Source of the DNA: Larimichthys crocea
Lineage: Eukaryota; Chordata; Actinopteri; Sciaenidae
DNA: 64,000 nucleotides
Reading direction: 5' to 3'
NCBI RefSeq assembly: GCF_000972845.2
Contig: NC_040033.1
Coordinates: 1,230,344 to 1,294,343, forward strand
In this document: positions 12,169-25,484 of the stretch, one piece after another
Layout: the number at the start of each line of letters is the position of its first letter
Position numbering within the stretch: the stretch's first letter is position 1
The notes under the pieces: generated by a model
Seen by the model: only the letters and a program-made list of their open reading frames with translations
The model's database searches: none
What the model was told of the DNA's origin: nothing
Translations under genes and position numbers: made by a program

Positions 12169-15100
12169 TGGTGTGAGCCGAGGCTCGGTGAGGCTTAATT
12201 AAGTGGCTCTGATGCTGTGGAGCCGTCGTTTCTGCGACTGGGAAAAACAGGAGGACTGAAGTCAAATTAAGCCCTCTTGCTGTGCACTTTGGACAAACAA
12301 TGTGGTGCTCGTATGAAAATCAACACTTGGCATCACGTGTGGCAAATTCCTGACTGAAATACAGTAAATCTACCATTTCCTATGTCTCTAAACCAAACGG
12401 TACATGCATTTCTAGTCCAAGCTTGCTGCTCGCCAGAGTTCATCGCGTTCATTCTAGACAATGTTTGTAACCCCACCAGAAGGCCATGGCCTCTCTGCCC
12501 CGCCGTGAATACTCCACGTCAATCTGCACAGAGAAGATCGAGCTGATCGGACGTCAAACACACAAACGAAACAGTTTGACTGTGCAGCATATTTGCTGAT
12601 GGTAGAAGCACATAAACCAAAGGGGGAAATGACCAGATCTGAACAAGTTTAAAAAGTCTGGCAGGTAAAATCTACTCCACTTCTGTTGGGATACGAAGCC
12701 GCATGGAGAAACTGCATCCAGGCTTTAAACTTGGTGTAAACTAGAGCACAGCTACAGAAGTTATTTGGGTGAGGTACGCACAGTTGTACAGTTAGTCTTT
12801 ATCATAACCTTTTTGTTTCTTTTGCGTTCTGTGTTTGCCACGTGTTAATAACCGTGGATTTCCCGTTATTGTTGGATTGACAGAGCGACGATGACGATCC
12901 CATTACACATCTTTTCATACAGTTTTACCCAGAGTGTTTAACTTTACGATTTTATTCAAAATGCAACCACATTAGTCTCTCTTTCAGAACGAGATTCATC
13001 ACCATGGTTTTTCTATTACCACAGTAATCTAAATGCAAATTTTAACTGTCCCTTTTTTCCACCAGGATGATGCTTCTGGCACAGCATGTGCACTCGAATT
13101 GAGACGTTTCTTTCCTTCTGTTCTACCTCTCCTACCTAATCTCGAAAGAAGACTGCTTATCATGTTGACATATTGTAAAGGAGAATGTGTCACTAATTGA
13201 ACAAAAATAAACCCTTGCAGTTGAATGTTGACGGCGACTGTCTGCGTCTGCGGAGCGAGACAGAGTCAGCTGAGTGTTTTTCTAAGGAGAGAAATCTTTG
13301 AACAGGTCTTCAGGGATGACTAAAGAGGAAAATATTACGCTAAAATAAATCATCATATTCCTGGGAGCAATCGGTAGCTGAGTTATGGATTCACGGTGGT
13401 GCTAGTCGATGATCTAGATGTTAATTTTCAATCTAATCAAGTTACAGTTTCAACAGCAAGTCATTTAGAAATCAATCTTTAAATGTAATCCTTGGGGGAT
13501 AAACTGTGTTTACCATCTGGACTTAAATGGAAGCTTTGCAGCGTTTTTCTCACTGAAGGCGACAGACTAGTTACTTTCATTGCACAGAGAAAAGGAGTGA
13601 ATGCACCCCTGTATAGACTGTGATGCCACAGCTGTCCTCAATGCACTCGTATGGATTGGTGGCAGTGAAAGGCTTCATCAGTCCTGCCTTCCCTCTTGCC
13701 CCTGCCATCAATTTTCCCTGCATGGATATAGTCCTGAGTGACACGCGGTGAGTTGCTTTCTCCTATCTCTGCTCTTCCCCCTGCACTGTAAATACATCTA
13801 TAGCGCAGGAGCTGAACGTGCCTGTCCTCGTGTAACTTTAAACCCACGTGCCGGTGGTCTGATACCAATAATCTCCCTCTGCACGTTGCCACTTTGGCGC
13901 TGCCACTCAATTGTACTCCATCATTGTGGTCAGGGGCGCCTGCTGTGGCCTTTAATTTATATATATAATCATCTCCTATTCATTAGAGGAGTGAAGGCTA
14001 GGGGGATATCTGGATCCACATCGTTCATCGTTTCTTCACTGTCTCTTAGAGATGGGAAACATTTATCTGAAGGGGAACTCATCCACCTCCATGAGCCTAA
14101 ATCACAAAGTGACCCCGCAACCTAGAAATAGTGTACAAGTTATTTTTTTGCCTGCACAAATACATTTTTTTGGTGGCAAGAAATGTGCCTCGATGTACAG
14201 GAAGGATTCCAGTGTTGCCAAAATAAAGCTGTGCTCTTCTATGAAGCCTGAATCTCTAAAAACAACAAAACAAAAGATAAGAAAATGAAGGTTCAGACTT
14301 TTTAGGAGAGGAAATCCGTCATGATTTCACTTCCCCGGTGCAGATTTAAAAAGCTAAGGATGTTTAAACGAGACAGGAAATTTTTTATTTAACAATATTT
14401 CTTGTTAACAAGGAGGCTTTCAGAGAGGATTTTTCCAAATCAATTCCAGTCACCTCCACAGTGCACGGTTTATATATTTAAAATAAAAAATCATCACTTT
14501 TCTTTTGTGTATTGCCTGCGCCAGTGGGAACCTATTTTTACATGCTCAAAATTAGCTTACTTTCCTGAGAAAATCATAGAACGGTCTTTTGTGTAGTCAC
14601 CAGGCGCAAGTGTCCTGCGAGACGTTGCACAGAAATAAATCTTTTGTTGGGGTTGCGAGTTTTGTGATACCTTTTGGTTACGTTGTCAAATTAAAGCATT
14701 TTTTTCATCTCCTCGAGGGTGCTCGAATAGGGCAGCTTTCAAAAACGTCTTTTCCTTTTTAAAGCAAAATATGAGAGTCAAAGACCTGAGTAATGCCACC
14801 ACTGTTTGTGCCATCGGTGAAGGTAGAAGTCCCATGATGAGTCCAAGAAGAGGCTAATTATACTTTTTACAGTCTCTGCTGACAAACCGAGCTCGCTCTC
14901 TCTGTGTGTTGGAACATAAAGGTGGATGTAATGTTTAGGTTAACATTATGAAGTAGAGGGAACAAAACCAAGAAAGATATCCAATAATGAAAACAAGTAC
15001 ATGCTGATGCATGCAGCAATACTTCGACTAACTAAAAGTACAAGTAACCATTAGAAACGCTAGCCAGACTGTCTGAGCGGGACCTAACTATGTGGGTTAT

Positions 15101-16185
15101 ATAGTAACAAGAATGTAAATTTGAATTCTCTTGAAAACACAATGACTAATGATGCAATGCACCATAGGAATGGAATAACACTGGGAGAAACTGGCAGTTG
15201 CCTTCAGCCAAAGCCTAATGAACTCCATATTCAGAAAAAGGAATGAGCTGGACGGAGTCTTGTCTCGATACGATGATAGAAATTCTTAGTTATAAGTTTG
15301 AACAGTCTGGGATCAGTTTTCAGATCCAGTGTGTATTTTTTATAATGAGATGAATTATTAACATCACGTCCAACCATTGGCCGTGTCTGCCAACGTCCGT
15401 GTTGCTGGTATTTCTAATAGACCTTGCAGAATGAATAGAAGCCTCCTCCTTGTCTTGTTCTCTGTGTTGAATGTGCACATAAACATAAAGGAAAATCAAT
15501 AGAGAGCCTTTGTTTGCCATTAAATAAACACAACAGCATCATGCGGATGTTAAATACAGCACACCGACATTGACATTTTCTTGAACGTCCTGTAATTGCC
15601 ATCGTATATCCACCCTTGCTTGTCATGCACTGGTGAAAATAATTGCGTTCAGTATGAACATGATTAAGTGTCAGCATGTAAATACCGTGAATTAACAGAA
15701 TAGATGCATGTCATGTTGTGTACGTGCTGTTAGGACCTTTCTCAAGGAAAATAATAATTGTCATCATTTGACAATATTCCGAAAACCTGTATTGACATAA
15801 CCACGTTGAACTTTGCTTTACAAAGAGGAATGGGTTTTCTACAAACATTTTAAGCATTTCCGATGATAATTAGGCTTGAGAGCACATCAGCCGTAGTCCA
15901 ATAAGCATTTAGAATAAATAATGAGAGAATTTTAACTCGGAGAAAAGGTCTGCTTAATTATTTAATGCCTCAAATGGATTCAGTAGTCTACATCAAATGG
16001 ATGAACATCAAAAGGGGGATAAGAAGATGAAAATTATTCTGTCACAGAAGTTTCCATCCACTCTCAAATAAACTCAGCTGAATCTGTTTAATTTTCAAGG
16101 TGGAACAAACTTTTTTTTTTTTTTTACATTTCAGTGTTATTTCGACTGTTGTCAAAAATCTGTTGTCTTACATTATCTACAGTAT

Positions 16186-16193
16186 GTGTACAC
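16186..16193. repeat. 8-bp target-site duplication (left), GTGTACAC
   Basis: GTGTACAC abuts the left end of element C and is repeated exactly at 16788-16795 beyond its right end. Eight-base duplications are characteristic of hAT insertion. The octamer is itself a palindrome. Confidence 0.85.
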
Positions 16194-16787
16194 CGGGGCT
16201 GCCACGAACGATTATTTTGATAGTCGACTAATCACCGATTATTTTTTCGATTAGTCGACTAATTGGATCATATGTTAATTGACTGTAAAGCTCGCGGACG
16301 GAGCCGTGAGCCACCTTCGCCCCCGAGTCTTTACATGCCGACCCAGAGCCGCTGTGGAGGAAATGTGCCTCACGGAGGCCAGCCAACGCCGGGGAGAGGT
16401 CCCACGAGGGGATCCTCCCGCACCGTGCTGCCGTCCCTGACCCGCCGAGTTGAATCCCCTGGGCAGACTGCACGGAAGTTGCGGAAAAATCGTGGTGATT
16501 GGTTAAAATTGCAACACCACCCTGAATTCAAGGGGATTCACTGAAGTTGCAAATCGCAAAGTTGCAAATTCCTGGAGGGTCTGTGTTATGGTATCATTTA
16601 CGGTACAGTCAGGCCTGATGCCGATTATCACTACTGCACATGTGTGTAGGTGTGTATGTGACAGAAAGGCAGACGTGGCAGTGGAAGCTGCAGCCGCAGT
16701 TTCGAGAGAAAAGCAAAGTTAAAAAAAACAAAAACGATTTTGTTCGTTGACATAATCGTGACTAATCGACTAATCGTGGCAGCCCTA
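16194..16787 (+). mobile_element. Non-autonomous hAT-like element, copy C (GGGCTGCCACGA ends)
   Basis: The left end is CGGGGCTGCCACGA. The right end reverse-complements to TAGGGCTGCCACGA, matching at 12 of 14 bases. Both sides carry GTGTACAC (16186-16193 and 16788-16795). Subterminal sequence is rich in TAGTCGACTAAT-type inverted motifs (about 16220-16262 and 16755-16775), as in hAT elements with ATTAGTCGA ends. The interior at 16284-16481 is a copy of the GC-rich core found in elements A and B, which have unrelated ends. The following part (about 16482-16585) contains short GTTGCAA-type repeats. At 594 bp with no transposase domain it is non-autonomous. The 93-codon frame at 16263-16544 lies over the core and is not interpreted as a gene. 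Confidence 0.88.
16284..16481 (+). repeat. GC-rich shared core module, copy in element C
   Basis: Matches the cores of element A (minus strand, 9960-10165) and B (33727-33922), including GAGCCGTGAGCCACCTTCG, GGGGATCCTCCCGCACCGTG and CCCGCCGAGTTGAATCCCC. It shares CTGTAAAGCTC with A (just upstream of this block, near 16282) and GTGAGCCACCTTCG with B, so it resembles neither one exclusively. The surrounding terminal sequence belongs to a different element family. Confidence 0.8.
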
Positions 16788-19700
16788 GTGTACACACAGA
16801 CAAACTGAACTAAATGATGAACTGGACGTCATACATACGATACGAGTATAATAAATGTTGAAGTATTGGAAAATGAAAGAAAACTGTCGTACGAGGAGCT
16901 CTGATTGTGTTCGAGTCCATCTGTATTCTACAGATACAGGGTAAGCAAACTCCACAGGTAGGGCAATTGTTGGACTACATCTGTTGCAGCAACTAATGAC
17001 AAAGATGCAGAGTAACTGCAGGGAGTCTTGTACAGTTCTGGCACAGAGAAGCACATTAACATTTAGATTTATTATACAGAACTGTTCAGTGTGTAGGTTC
17101 AGTGTGCCTCTTAATTACTCTGCGTGATATAGGACTAAACTATCAAGGGGTGTCGCGTGGATTAAATGTTTAGTATTCTGTTGCAGGGCGGTCTAGTACC
17201 TCTGGAAAAGAGACATGACCATGACCTCGTACGCCGACACAAAGATGTGTCAGGATGGATTACTGCCATTAAAGAAGAGGATGGATCAAATGAGTATACA
17301 AGCTGTCTAACATGTCACTCTGTGATGAAGATATTCTGATGTTGTCCGCTTTGATTCATTATGTAGGGCTTGTGTTCATGACCCGGCAGTGGAGGGCATT
17401 GTACGCACTGTTCAGCCGATGGGGTTCTTGTTTTGGGTGTTGGTGTTTTTGGTGATGGACACAAAAAAATCTTTCCAAACTTCTTACCTGGGAGTGACGT
17501 GAAAGCAAACGCTGTTCTAAATGTTGAATCATCTCTCCCTCTCCTCCAAACAAGGCCTTACAGATTAACTTAAGTTTTAAATAAAACATATCTGGTTATC
17601 CGAGTGCTCCTCTCGCTCGCCCTACGTGACACTAATTAATACAAGCAATGGCTGAAACAGAGAATATAGGGCCGTGGTACATGAAAAGAAAAATGATCTC
17701 AAGGCAGAGGGGGGGCACCAAGCACTCGTCCTCAGCACCAGCGAGAGCTTGGGGATACATTACGGGAATTAATGAACAGTTAATAAAAATAAACATCACA
17801 GGCCAGTTGAATGATGAAAATATAGCGCAGGCAGTTTTTATATCTGGATGACACGACCCTCTGATGAGCAATAAAGAGGCAATATCAGCCCGATGTGCTC
17901 TGATTACGCGATTTGAGAAATAAATATATATTTTCTGCACGCAAAAATCTTTGATAGATTTCAGAAAACACTGCGGACAGTTAAACAAACGCACCTTTAG
18001 TCCACGAATCGATATTTCCCTCGGCTTAAGGTGTCGATGGTGTCAGCGTTGCAAAATTGTGTCCGTGAGGAATCGAATGAAATCAACTGAAGACTCGTGT
18101 TATACTGTGAATTTGTTATTCCACGACTGACAACAAGTCCTTTTTTTTTTGTCTTTACCCCATTTACCCTTCCCACAGAGTCAAAGAAAAACATGAACAG
18201 ACATGCATCGCTTAAGGTCAGTCACATTTTTAAACCCATCTACCGATTCGGATGGTAATGTCTTTGCAGATGAGGGTGTTAGGGAAATTAGGGGAGTGCT
18301 AAGAGCATTGTTGTGCACTTAAAACAACTTTTCTGGAGGTTAATAAACAGGATAACACTCAGGAACGAGGGCACCACAGTAAAATGTTAGCATCATACAC
18401 CATTAACCACATCTCCTAATGGCAGGATTCACCCTTCTCGAGTACCATCGCACCGTTCCAGCCCCACTAGAGCATTAGTGTCGATATTCGACAGAGTGCA
18501 TCGCTTCCAATTTCGGTCGATGAGAAACCTAAATGAAGTCTGATACAGAAACAATAACAAATTGTAAATGGATTTTTTTTTTTTTTATGATGTCATTACT
18601 TTGGTAAACTCTGGATCATGTCGGTGCGGTGAGACATTCATGCCATTCGGAGAAAACATCACCGACGTTTAACAGTGTGAATCTAATTCTGGTGAAACCA
18701 GAGTCTCCTCGAGAGATGCCGTAATGCTGAGAGTTGTGCTTAATGTAACGTTTTGCAGGCGGTCATATAGACCATACAGCATCCTGAGTACTCAACCAGA
18801 GGTCTGGCATTCAGACATCAGTTACTGGTTGCCAAAGACGACCCGGGCGGTTTCAGTAATTTGTAATTGGAGTTGGCCTGTGTAATGGTCCTGTGTAATC
18901 ATGGCTTGTGTTTCAGGAAGGAGTGCAGTGGTCCTGTGTGTTGGCTTACATAGTGAAGATTCATGGTTGGCTTATCTTTTAAAGTTCCCTTTGCGAATCT
19001 TGTTTAAGATAAGGACTGTGTCCTGAGAGGAGGATGTGTTGTGTTCACTTCCTTCCTGTCCGTCCTCTTTGCTTCGTTTGTTTGTTTGATCATCCCTACT
19101 TTTACTTTCCAAGGTTTTTTTATTTTTTTGGCTGTCACATTATCACAAAGTGTGTCTACTTGTTTGTCCAGCTGGAAGATTCAACCAAGGGCGATGCATA
19201 ATTTGTTTCAATTATCGCAGAGGAGTTTGGCTGCTAGCAGAATCGCCCGTACCACACACAGTTGTTGACAGTGATTCAGATCTGTTTGCTTTGGGTCAAA
19301 CCCGGGCAGCTGTCGCCGTGGATCCACGGCCTCAGTGTTGTGTAGCAATCTTGTCGAACACTTATGGTGGAGGGAGGAAAAAAAAATAAAAAATACGGAC
19401 AGCAAACGCAAAGAAAAACAGATGGAGCCGGTTGCCGTGACATTCATGAGACTGGGCTCGTGCTGAATCGATGTCGACAGGAAAGCTGATTTAATCAAGA
19501 GCCTTGTCTTTGACTGAGATGTGAAACGATGAAAAGCATACGTAGTGTAAATGTGTTTTTTTTTAAAGATGCTCGTCTTTCGGCGATGATACTCTCACAA
19601 ATCTGATTCCCATTGATTTGTCTATCTGCTGTTTGCTCTTTACCTCGTGTTACGTCTCACCTGGATGCAGAAAATCCATAACAAACATATCTCCTTAAAA

Positions 19701-20109
19701 ATAAATGCAAAATATGAGGTTGGAACAAAAATGTATCAGTAATACAGGCTGAGCTAAGTTACGCCCTTGAAATGAAACCTCCCGACAAAGCACTCTGGAC
19801 CTAATTTCATTAAACGGTAGATTTTGCCAAGTCAGTGAACCTAAAATGATGCAGTTGAACTCTCTGGTCTCCAGTCTCTGTCAAAGCAGGGGAGGGAGGA
19901 GGACGGGGGCAAGTCAGGGGAAGTGAATCAACCTCAGACAGGTTACCACGCCGTGGCCTCCAGTCAACTCTTCCTCAACTCGCTCCATTTTAACCTTCCC
20001 ACGTCCCCGTTTCCTCCTGCACGCTGTCCATTTTCTGCTCGACCGTGCTGCTCCGTGAGATAAAAACCAGAAAGAGGCACAAAAACAAATATATTTTTTT
20101 TTTTTTTTT
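16788..20109. other. Non-coding stretch
   Basis: No gene recognised. A 57-codon frame at 17166-17339 on the plus strand starts just before a plausible splice acceptor (TTCTGTTGCAG ending at 17186), but no consensus donor follows, so it is not annotated as an exon. Homopolymer T-runs lie near 18140-18148 and 18573-18586, and an A-rich tract at about 19379-19395. Other open frames (120 codons minus at 17632-17994; 96 codons minus at 19208-19498) have no recognisable features. Confidence 0.5.
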
Positions 20110-20307
20110 TACTTCCTCATGGCGTTACGGGTTATTAGGCGCACAGAGTAACATTAAGCCGAGCCTCATTATCAGGGCAAAGATAAACTCAGAAAGCATT
20201 AAGGTTGGAACTCACTGATGTATGGCTACGATCATCGCATTGGTTATGCTAATGCACCTCTATGTGTGCTGGCCTTAATAGTCGTGTTCATCAGCGTGAA
20301 CATATAC

Positions 20308-20322
20308 GTGTGTGTGTGTGTG
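20308..20322. repeat. Short (GT)n microsatellite
   Basis: About seven GT units within an otherwise complex segment. Confidence 0.85.
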
Positions 20323-20549
20323 AGTGTATATGTGCCTTTGGATGAGGAGCATCACAGAGAGCCCGACAAACAAAGCAGTAAACATTTGCTCGTCGCTTTT
20401 CATCGACGTTGCCGGCGTTCTAAACTCAGCGGTCCGATCGTATAATCTCAGCCTAATGGGCCATTATGCACATTGCACACTCTGGAAATTTAGTGTAATA
20501 ATTGTCTAATTAATTAACGCAGATCAAGAGAACGCAAGCAGAAGAGAGA

Positions 20550-20568
20550 GTGTGTGTGTGTGTGTGTG
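20550..20568. repeat. Short (GT)n microsatellite
   Basis: About nine GT units directly after a GAGAGAG run. Confidence 0.88.
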
Positions 20569-20570
20569 GA

Positions 20571-23500
20571 GGATTTAGCCTCAGGCGGCCCTCGGTGACC
20601 ACAGCATGTGATATTAACGATACGCCTCATGGAGTCTCATCTTCCTCCCCTTTAGCAATCGGCACCGAAAGCTATTGATGTTTACAGCCATGCGCGATAT
20701 TACGCTCAGATAAGTGCCAGCAAGAAAATAAATAAATAAAAAATAGGTCCACCTTAACCTGCAAATAAGAGAGGAGCCACTCAGAGAGGCAGTAACTTTG
20801 AGGTGGATGTTCAGTGGGATTATTGCTCTGATCTCGTTTCTTTTTTTGTTCTCCTCCACAGCTTGCTGTCATACGGCTCTGATTACAGAAAACAATGCGA
20901 GGCACAGAGCTGACAGAGAGCATTAGGACGAGCAAAGGGTGATACGTTTTCAATTAAAAGACAAGTATTTCTTCTTCTACCCAGCACCGAGGATAAGCCC
21001 CGTAAAGTCTGACGCTTGTCTGAAATTGAAATCAGACTTTATAAGTAAATAACAAGCGACTACAGTTGTCTTTATTTATCGTCTGATAACCTATCCCTTT
21101 GAGAATTTCCACAGTTTGACTGCCACTGCTCTCCTCTTTCCTGGGAGGCCCCATCTGAAAACACAGATAATCTAATGGACCCTCAACCGAGGCTCAGCGT
21201 TAACGTGGAGCGGTCTGACCTCAAAGAAAGGAAGCTGCTTGAGCTCTCGTGTTTTTTTCAGCACGTAATTAAAGTGACGGACGTATTCCCAGATGTGTTC
21301 CTGTTTTAATCAAAGCGGACTCTTTATTTCAGTGAAGTGGACTACTGCTCTTCTTCAGTTGTCATGTCATATATATGATGCACTACATGGGTTTCAGCAG
21401 TTATGATAATGAGCCACTGCTCAACATTTAAAAAATAATAATAATTGGCAGTCAGATCCAGTTGGCGGTGTTTGGGAAAATTAATTTGCGTTGTTTATTG
21501 ATTAATATTTGTGAGTTTTGAAGGCTACTTTGTCACAGAGGGCCCATCAGCATCCGTAATCAAGCATCACAGTTCAACATTATTAGCCTCAAGCAGCGCC
21601 AGCATAATCAGTCAGCCAGGTAATATTAAAAGGTGGGCTCTTTCAGGCTCTCAAGTGACATAACTGCCTTAATCAAACAGTTATCACGCAAGAGGCCGGA
21701 GGGAGAGAGAGAATAATGAGAAAGCAATATCCTAGATTAAGAATTAGTCTGTTCTGCAATGGCTCCGTCTTACTAGGTCAATGGTGCGTAATGGTAGAGC
21801 ATACAAAACTGGGGTGAAGAAGATCTGAGGATGGAGGCGCCGGGGTTACGTGACATGGGAACTATTTGTCCCGCGAGTACAGAAGTTCATAACTTCCAGA
21901 TGCATCTGTTTCCTTTCGTGTGACGGTCCGCCTGTGCCACTTTGTTTCCTCGCTGTCTATTTGTTCCAGTTAAGTGAGAGGAGGAGTGACAGCCGCTCAT
22001 TAAAGAATCATCGCTGACATGTCTAACAATAGAAACTCCTGCGTTTAACAGGCAGAAATGTCGAGTGCTGAGTTTCACATGGCAAAATATGTGCAAAAAA
22101 AGTAAATTTTTGGAAATGGAAACAGCACTTTCAGAGTACTGACTGAGTTTTAGAGAGGATTAATCTGTGTTGCAGATAGTGGCAATATATTTAGTCAGTG
22201 TGGAAACAACACTGGCCCTAAAAGTCCCACAGGGAGGAACTTTCTCACTCACTCTCCATTTGTACTTTACTCTTTTGAAGCTGTATTGAAATATTGAATA
22301 GATGGAGTCTAATGTTGACAATAGCTGTAAAAGGCTTATGAATAACTTCTGTATTTTTTTTCTCTCCCTCCTCTACATTATTCAGTCCCAGTTAGTAAGT
22401 AAACTTTGAAAAGCCATTGCAGTGTGTTTGAACTGGAGCTGGTTCGTGTGGATTCCTTTAAAAAAAGACGAAAATCTTCCCCAGAAAACAGAAGCTTGTT
22501 TATCCGTAATCCTGTGAGCTGAAGTTGAATATAAAACCCTTTCCCCATAAAGTCGTCCCTTTTATATGCAGGTAATCTGATACTATGATGAAATAGGGGA
22601 AAATATATCTTTTCACTTCTTGTTTCAAATACTATAGGCTGCATTTATCTTAACTCCAACCCCCGTCTCCAAATGCGTAACATTAAATAATAGATTTAAA
22701 CAGACTTTAATGTTATTTAAGATTTTAAGTTGGATTCACTGCGGGATAGAGTATTAATAACATGCATGCAAATGTACAATGTTAGACTTTTGGCATGTTA
22801 TTAGAAACCGCATGCATAAAATACTGGAAAATAAATTAAAGTATAACAAACTAGCCTAGTCTCAGTATGATTGGGGGGGAAAAATGTGAATTTCTAACGT
22901 GAGGAAAAGATTGATTATGAGCTGATGAGCAGTTACTGAGAGACATCATCTGTCTGACGTGACGACACTGTCTTTTTTTTCTTTTTTTTGTTCCAGCAGC
23001 TTCAAGCCTCAAATCATGATTTCCCCAGAGCAAGAGTTAATTATGTAATTCATGCTCATATGATAACAGATCATCCGTGTGTTTCTGGAATGAGTCACAT
23101 GTCCCAGTGATTTGTCCTATTTTTATTTTTTATATTTTTATTTTCCTGCACACAGTTATGCATGATTTACACATTTACAATTGTCATACCATGTGGAGAC
23201 GGTGTGTTTTTATAGTATAACCAAATAAATCGTTATACTGGATCCAAATTGCTCGTCAGAAGCAAAACCGTGATCAAGAACCTTGCCTTATTAGCTTGAT
23301 CTCAACATATTCAAAGAGCTCTGAAGAGTTTTCTGTGCATACACTTTGAATGCATTATGGATTAAGAGTAAATGGACCGCATGGCAGAATGTATTAGCCA
23401 TCAAGAGGAGTTCTGCATAATAAAGCAGGAAGCGTTGCTTTCTTCGGAGACAGATGGGTCATCTCGGTTTAGAGTGGATCTAAAATAACTTTTCTGATGC

Positions 23501-25344
23501 TGAAAGTTTTGAGGCACTGCAATAAAAGCGCACGCACGCACGCCTACGTATTTTATTTATGCATCTCATTTGTTCATTCATCGCAACTCTTTGGAGTCTA
23601 TCCAACGTGCAAGAGCCAAGACTGCGGCGTACCCACAATCGTCATGTGTCTTTTGAGGGATGGGTCGAAAAATGGAAGCTCAAACATTTTCTACAGAAAA
23701 GACTTGCTGTGCAATCACCTTTTAGACATTTTAAATAATACCATTCAGCTTTTGTGGCTACAAGTTATTGACTCTAAAAACTTATCCAATTTAAAGTTGT
23801 TTCCCAAAACATAACCCGGGTGATTTATGGCTCAGTACAACAAAGATGATAGATTTGTCAGTCCAGAGAATTGTGTAGACAGTCGGAGATGGGGCGGGCG
23901 GAGGCCCTTTCCTTGCACAAGGGTACGTGCACATTGTTGTTTATGCTTTACACGATGAAGTCAAAGGACCCTTGCTCATCAGCAGAACTCGGCAGGCTAG
24001 GTCACAGCTGTCAGATACAGAGCCGCGAGGCTTTGGGGTGTTGTCTTGAATCTTGCTTCGTCTGACTCATTGTTCTGCTCGGATAAAGAAAAGTAAAAGT
24101 GAACCTGTGAAAGTTCAGTAAGACCTTTTTGTTCATGTATTTAGAGCACAAACATCCGTCTGCAGTCTAAATGACCAACTCACTTACATCGCCCTACTTC
24201 TGAAGTAATAAACGGACATATCAGCAGACATCCATCATACACAAAGCTTCTCAGTGGTTTCATTTTTGCAGACACTGTCGGATTCAGCACGATGTAATGC
24301 TACATCTCCTTTTTTTCCAGCTCAAACACTACAGTGTGTGATACTGCTGTGGAGCCTATGGAGGTTACGTACAGTGTCAAACCTAAAATATACTTGATGA
24401 TGAATCTGACGCTGCATAATAACTGAATAATTTTGCACATAGGATTCAAACGTTGGTCTGATACAAGTGTTCGTGCTCGTCTAGTTTTACATGTAACCCA
24501 CTAGCTTCATATCGTCGTTTAATCCCACTGTGCTATTTACTTAGTCGTAAAATCCACGACTAAGACAAACTATGGCCCCTTTTGTGGAGTTTTTTTTTGG
24601 TTTCTGTTCTGTTCCACGTTGGGGGCCCTGGCACCAGTTATGCCAACCGGTTTAGTTTTTGTTCAAGGTAGAGAAGACTGTTTGATGCTGTTGCCACATT
24701 CTCATCTCTTTGTAGCCCTGACCAAAAGCGTCCGATTGTCTGAATTCAGGCTCTCTCGATTCCAATCCTCTACTTTTCAAATATCATTCTGTCCTCCTTA
24801 TTTTCTTTGAAGCACACTTGAAACCTAACGTGGAGCAATTCCATCTATTTTCAGTTTATTTAATAAAAAAATCAACATCTCTGTGAATACAAATTGATTT
24901 TATACACAAGTACACAAGAGAGGACTCTTACAGCGAGTTATTTTCTGTCTTACAGCATCTCCCATCCGTCTGTGTACTAAATAATATTCCCATACCTCGT
25001 GCATCGGATCGATTTTTCTCACAACAAAATCTCTCTCATGCCTTCTCTTGACTGGTTGCTGTATACGTTAGTTCAAGGTTGAGAAAATGATGTCTGCTCT
25101 CTGTCTTTACTCCGCAGGACGATTATTATTTATTTATTCTCACATCTGTTAGCGTGAGGCAACATAATGTATTTCACATGACAATACATTGTTGTTTTTG
25201 TTTTTCAAGAGTGAAAGCTCCTTAAATGAAGAAAAAAGTAAAAAACTGTTACAACATTGACCTTAAGCTGTTGAATCCAAATGAATTCCCCCACAAACTT
25301 TTAGATTTATGAATAAACTTCAGTCAATTCAAAAAGTCCTTGAT
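20571..25344. other. Non-coding stretch
   Basis: No gene or dispersed repeat recognised. The block at 21530-21760 is complex, low in simple repeats and contains multiple TAATC/ATTA cores, so it may be regulatory. T-rich low-complexity sequence lies at 22973-22990 and 23120-23145. Open frames of 60-105 codons (for example 23497-23814 plus) lack recognisable domains. Confidence 0.5.
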
Positions 25345-25484
25345 TCAAATCAAATCAATTTTATTTGTATAGCCCAAAGTCACAAAGTACATTTTGCCTC
25401 TGAGGCTTTACAGTGTGTACAGGGAGTGACACCCTCTGTCCTTAGACCCTCGGTTCGAGCGAGGAAAACCTTTTTTAACAGGGT
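25345..25484 (+). repeat. Dispersed fish repeat of the 'TTTATTTGTATAGCCC' type, fragment
   Basis: Begins with CAAATCAAATCAATTTTATT, then TTGTATAGCCCAAAGTCACA, and ends near TTTTTTAACAGGGTG after GTGACACCCTCTGTCCTTAG. This order (TTATTTGTATAGCC, ...TCTGTCCTTA..., ...GGAAAA..., AACAGGG) is familiar as a high-copy dispersed repeat of percomorph genomes, often found in untranslated regions. I cannot name the exact library family. No target duplication was found. Confidence 0.6.

Larger units (their letters stand above)
10472..16193. other. Non-coding stretch with microsatellites and candidate regulatory segments
   Basis: No gene recognised. Holds the GA-rich tract at 11295-11342, the GT microsatellite at 12143-12168, A-runs near 10517 and 11389, T-runs at about 11151-11163 and 16110-16125, and the AT-rich TAATTA-bearing segment at 10800-11240. 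A GC-richer patch at 13650-13920 contains open frames on both strands (90 and 125 codons) without recognisable domains. Confidence 0.5.
20110..20570. promoter_or_regulatory. Candidate conserved non-coding element, AT-rich with homeodomain sites
   Basis: Contains ATGCTAAT (octamer-like, about 20246-20253), the overlapping double site TAATTAATTAA at 20507-20517, and several TAAT cores. GT microsatellites at 20308-20322 and 20550-20568 interrupt it. The two complex blocks (20120-20280 and 20440-20520) look like single-copy regulatory DNA. Inference from motifs only. Confidence 0.27.

Noticed and set aside
16263..16544. 93-codon frame inside element C
   Set aside because: It is the same core as in A, in a non-autonomous element. 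The open frame is explained by composition.
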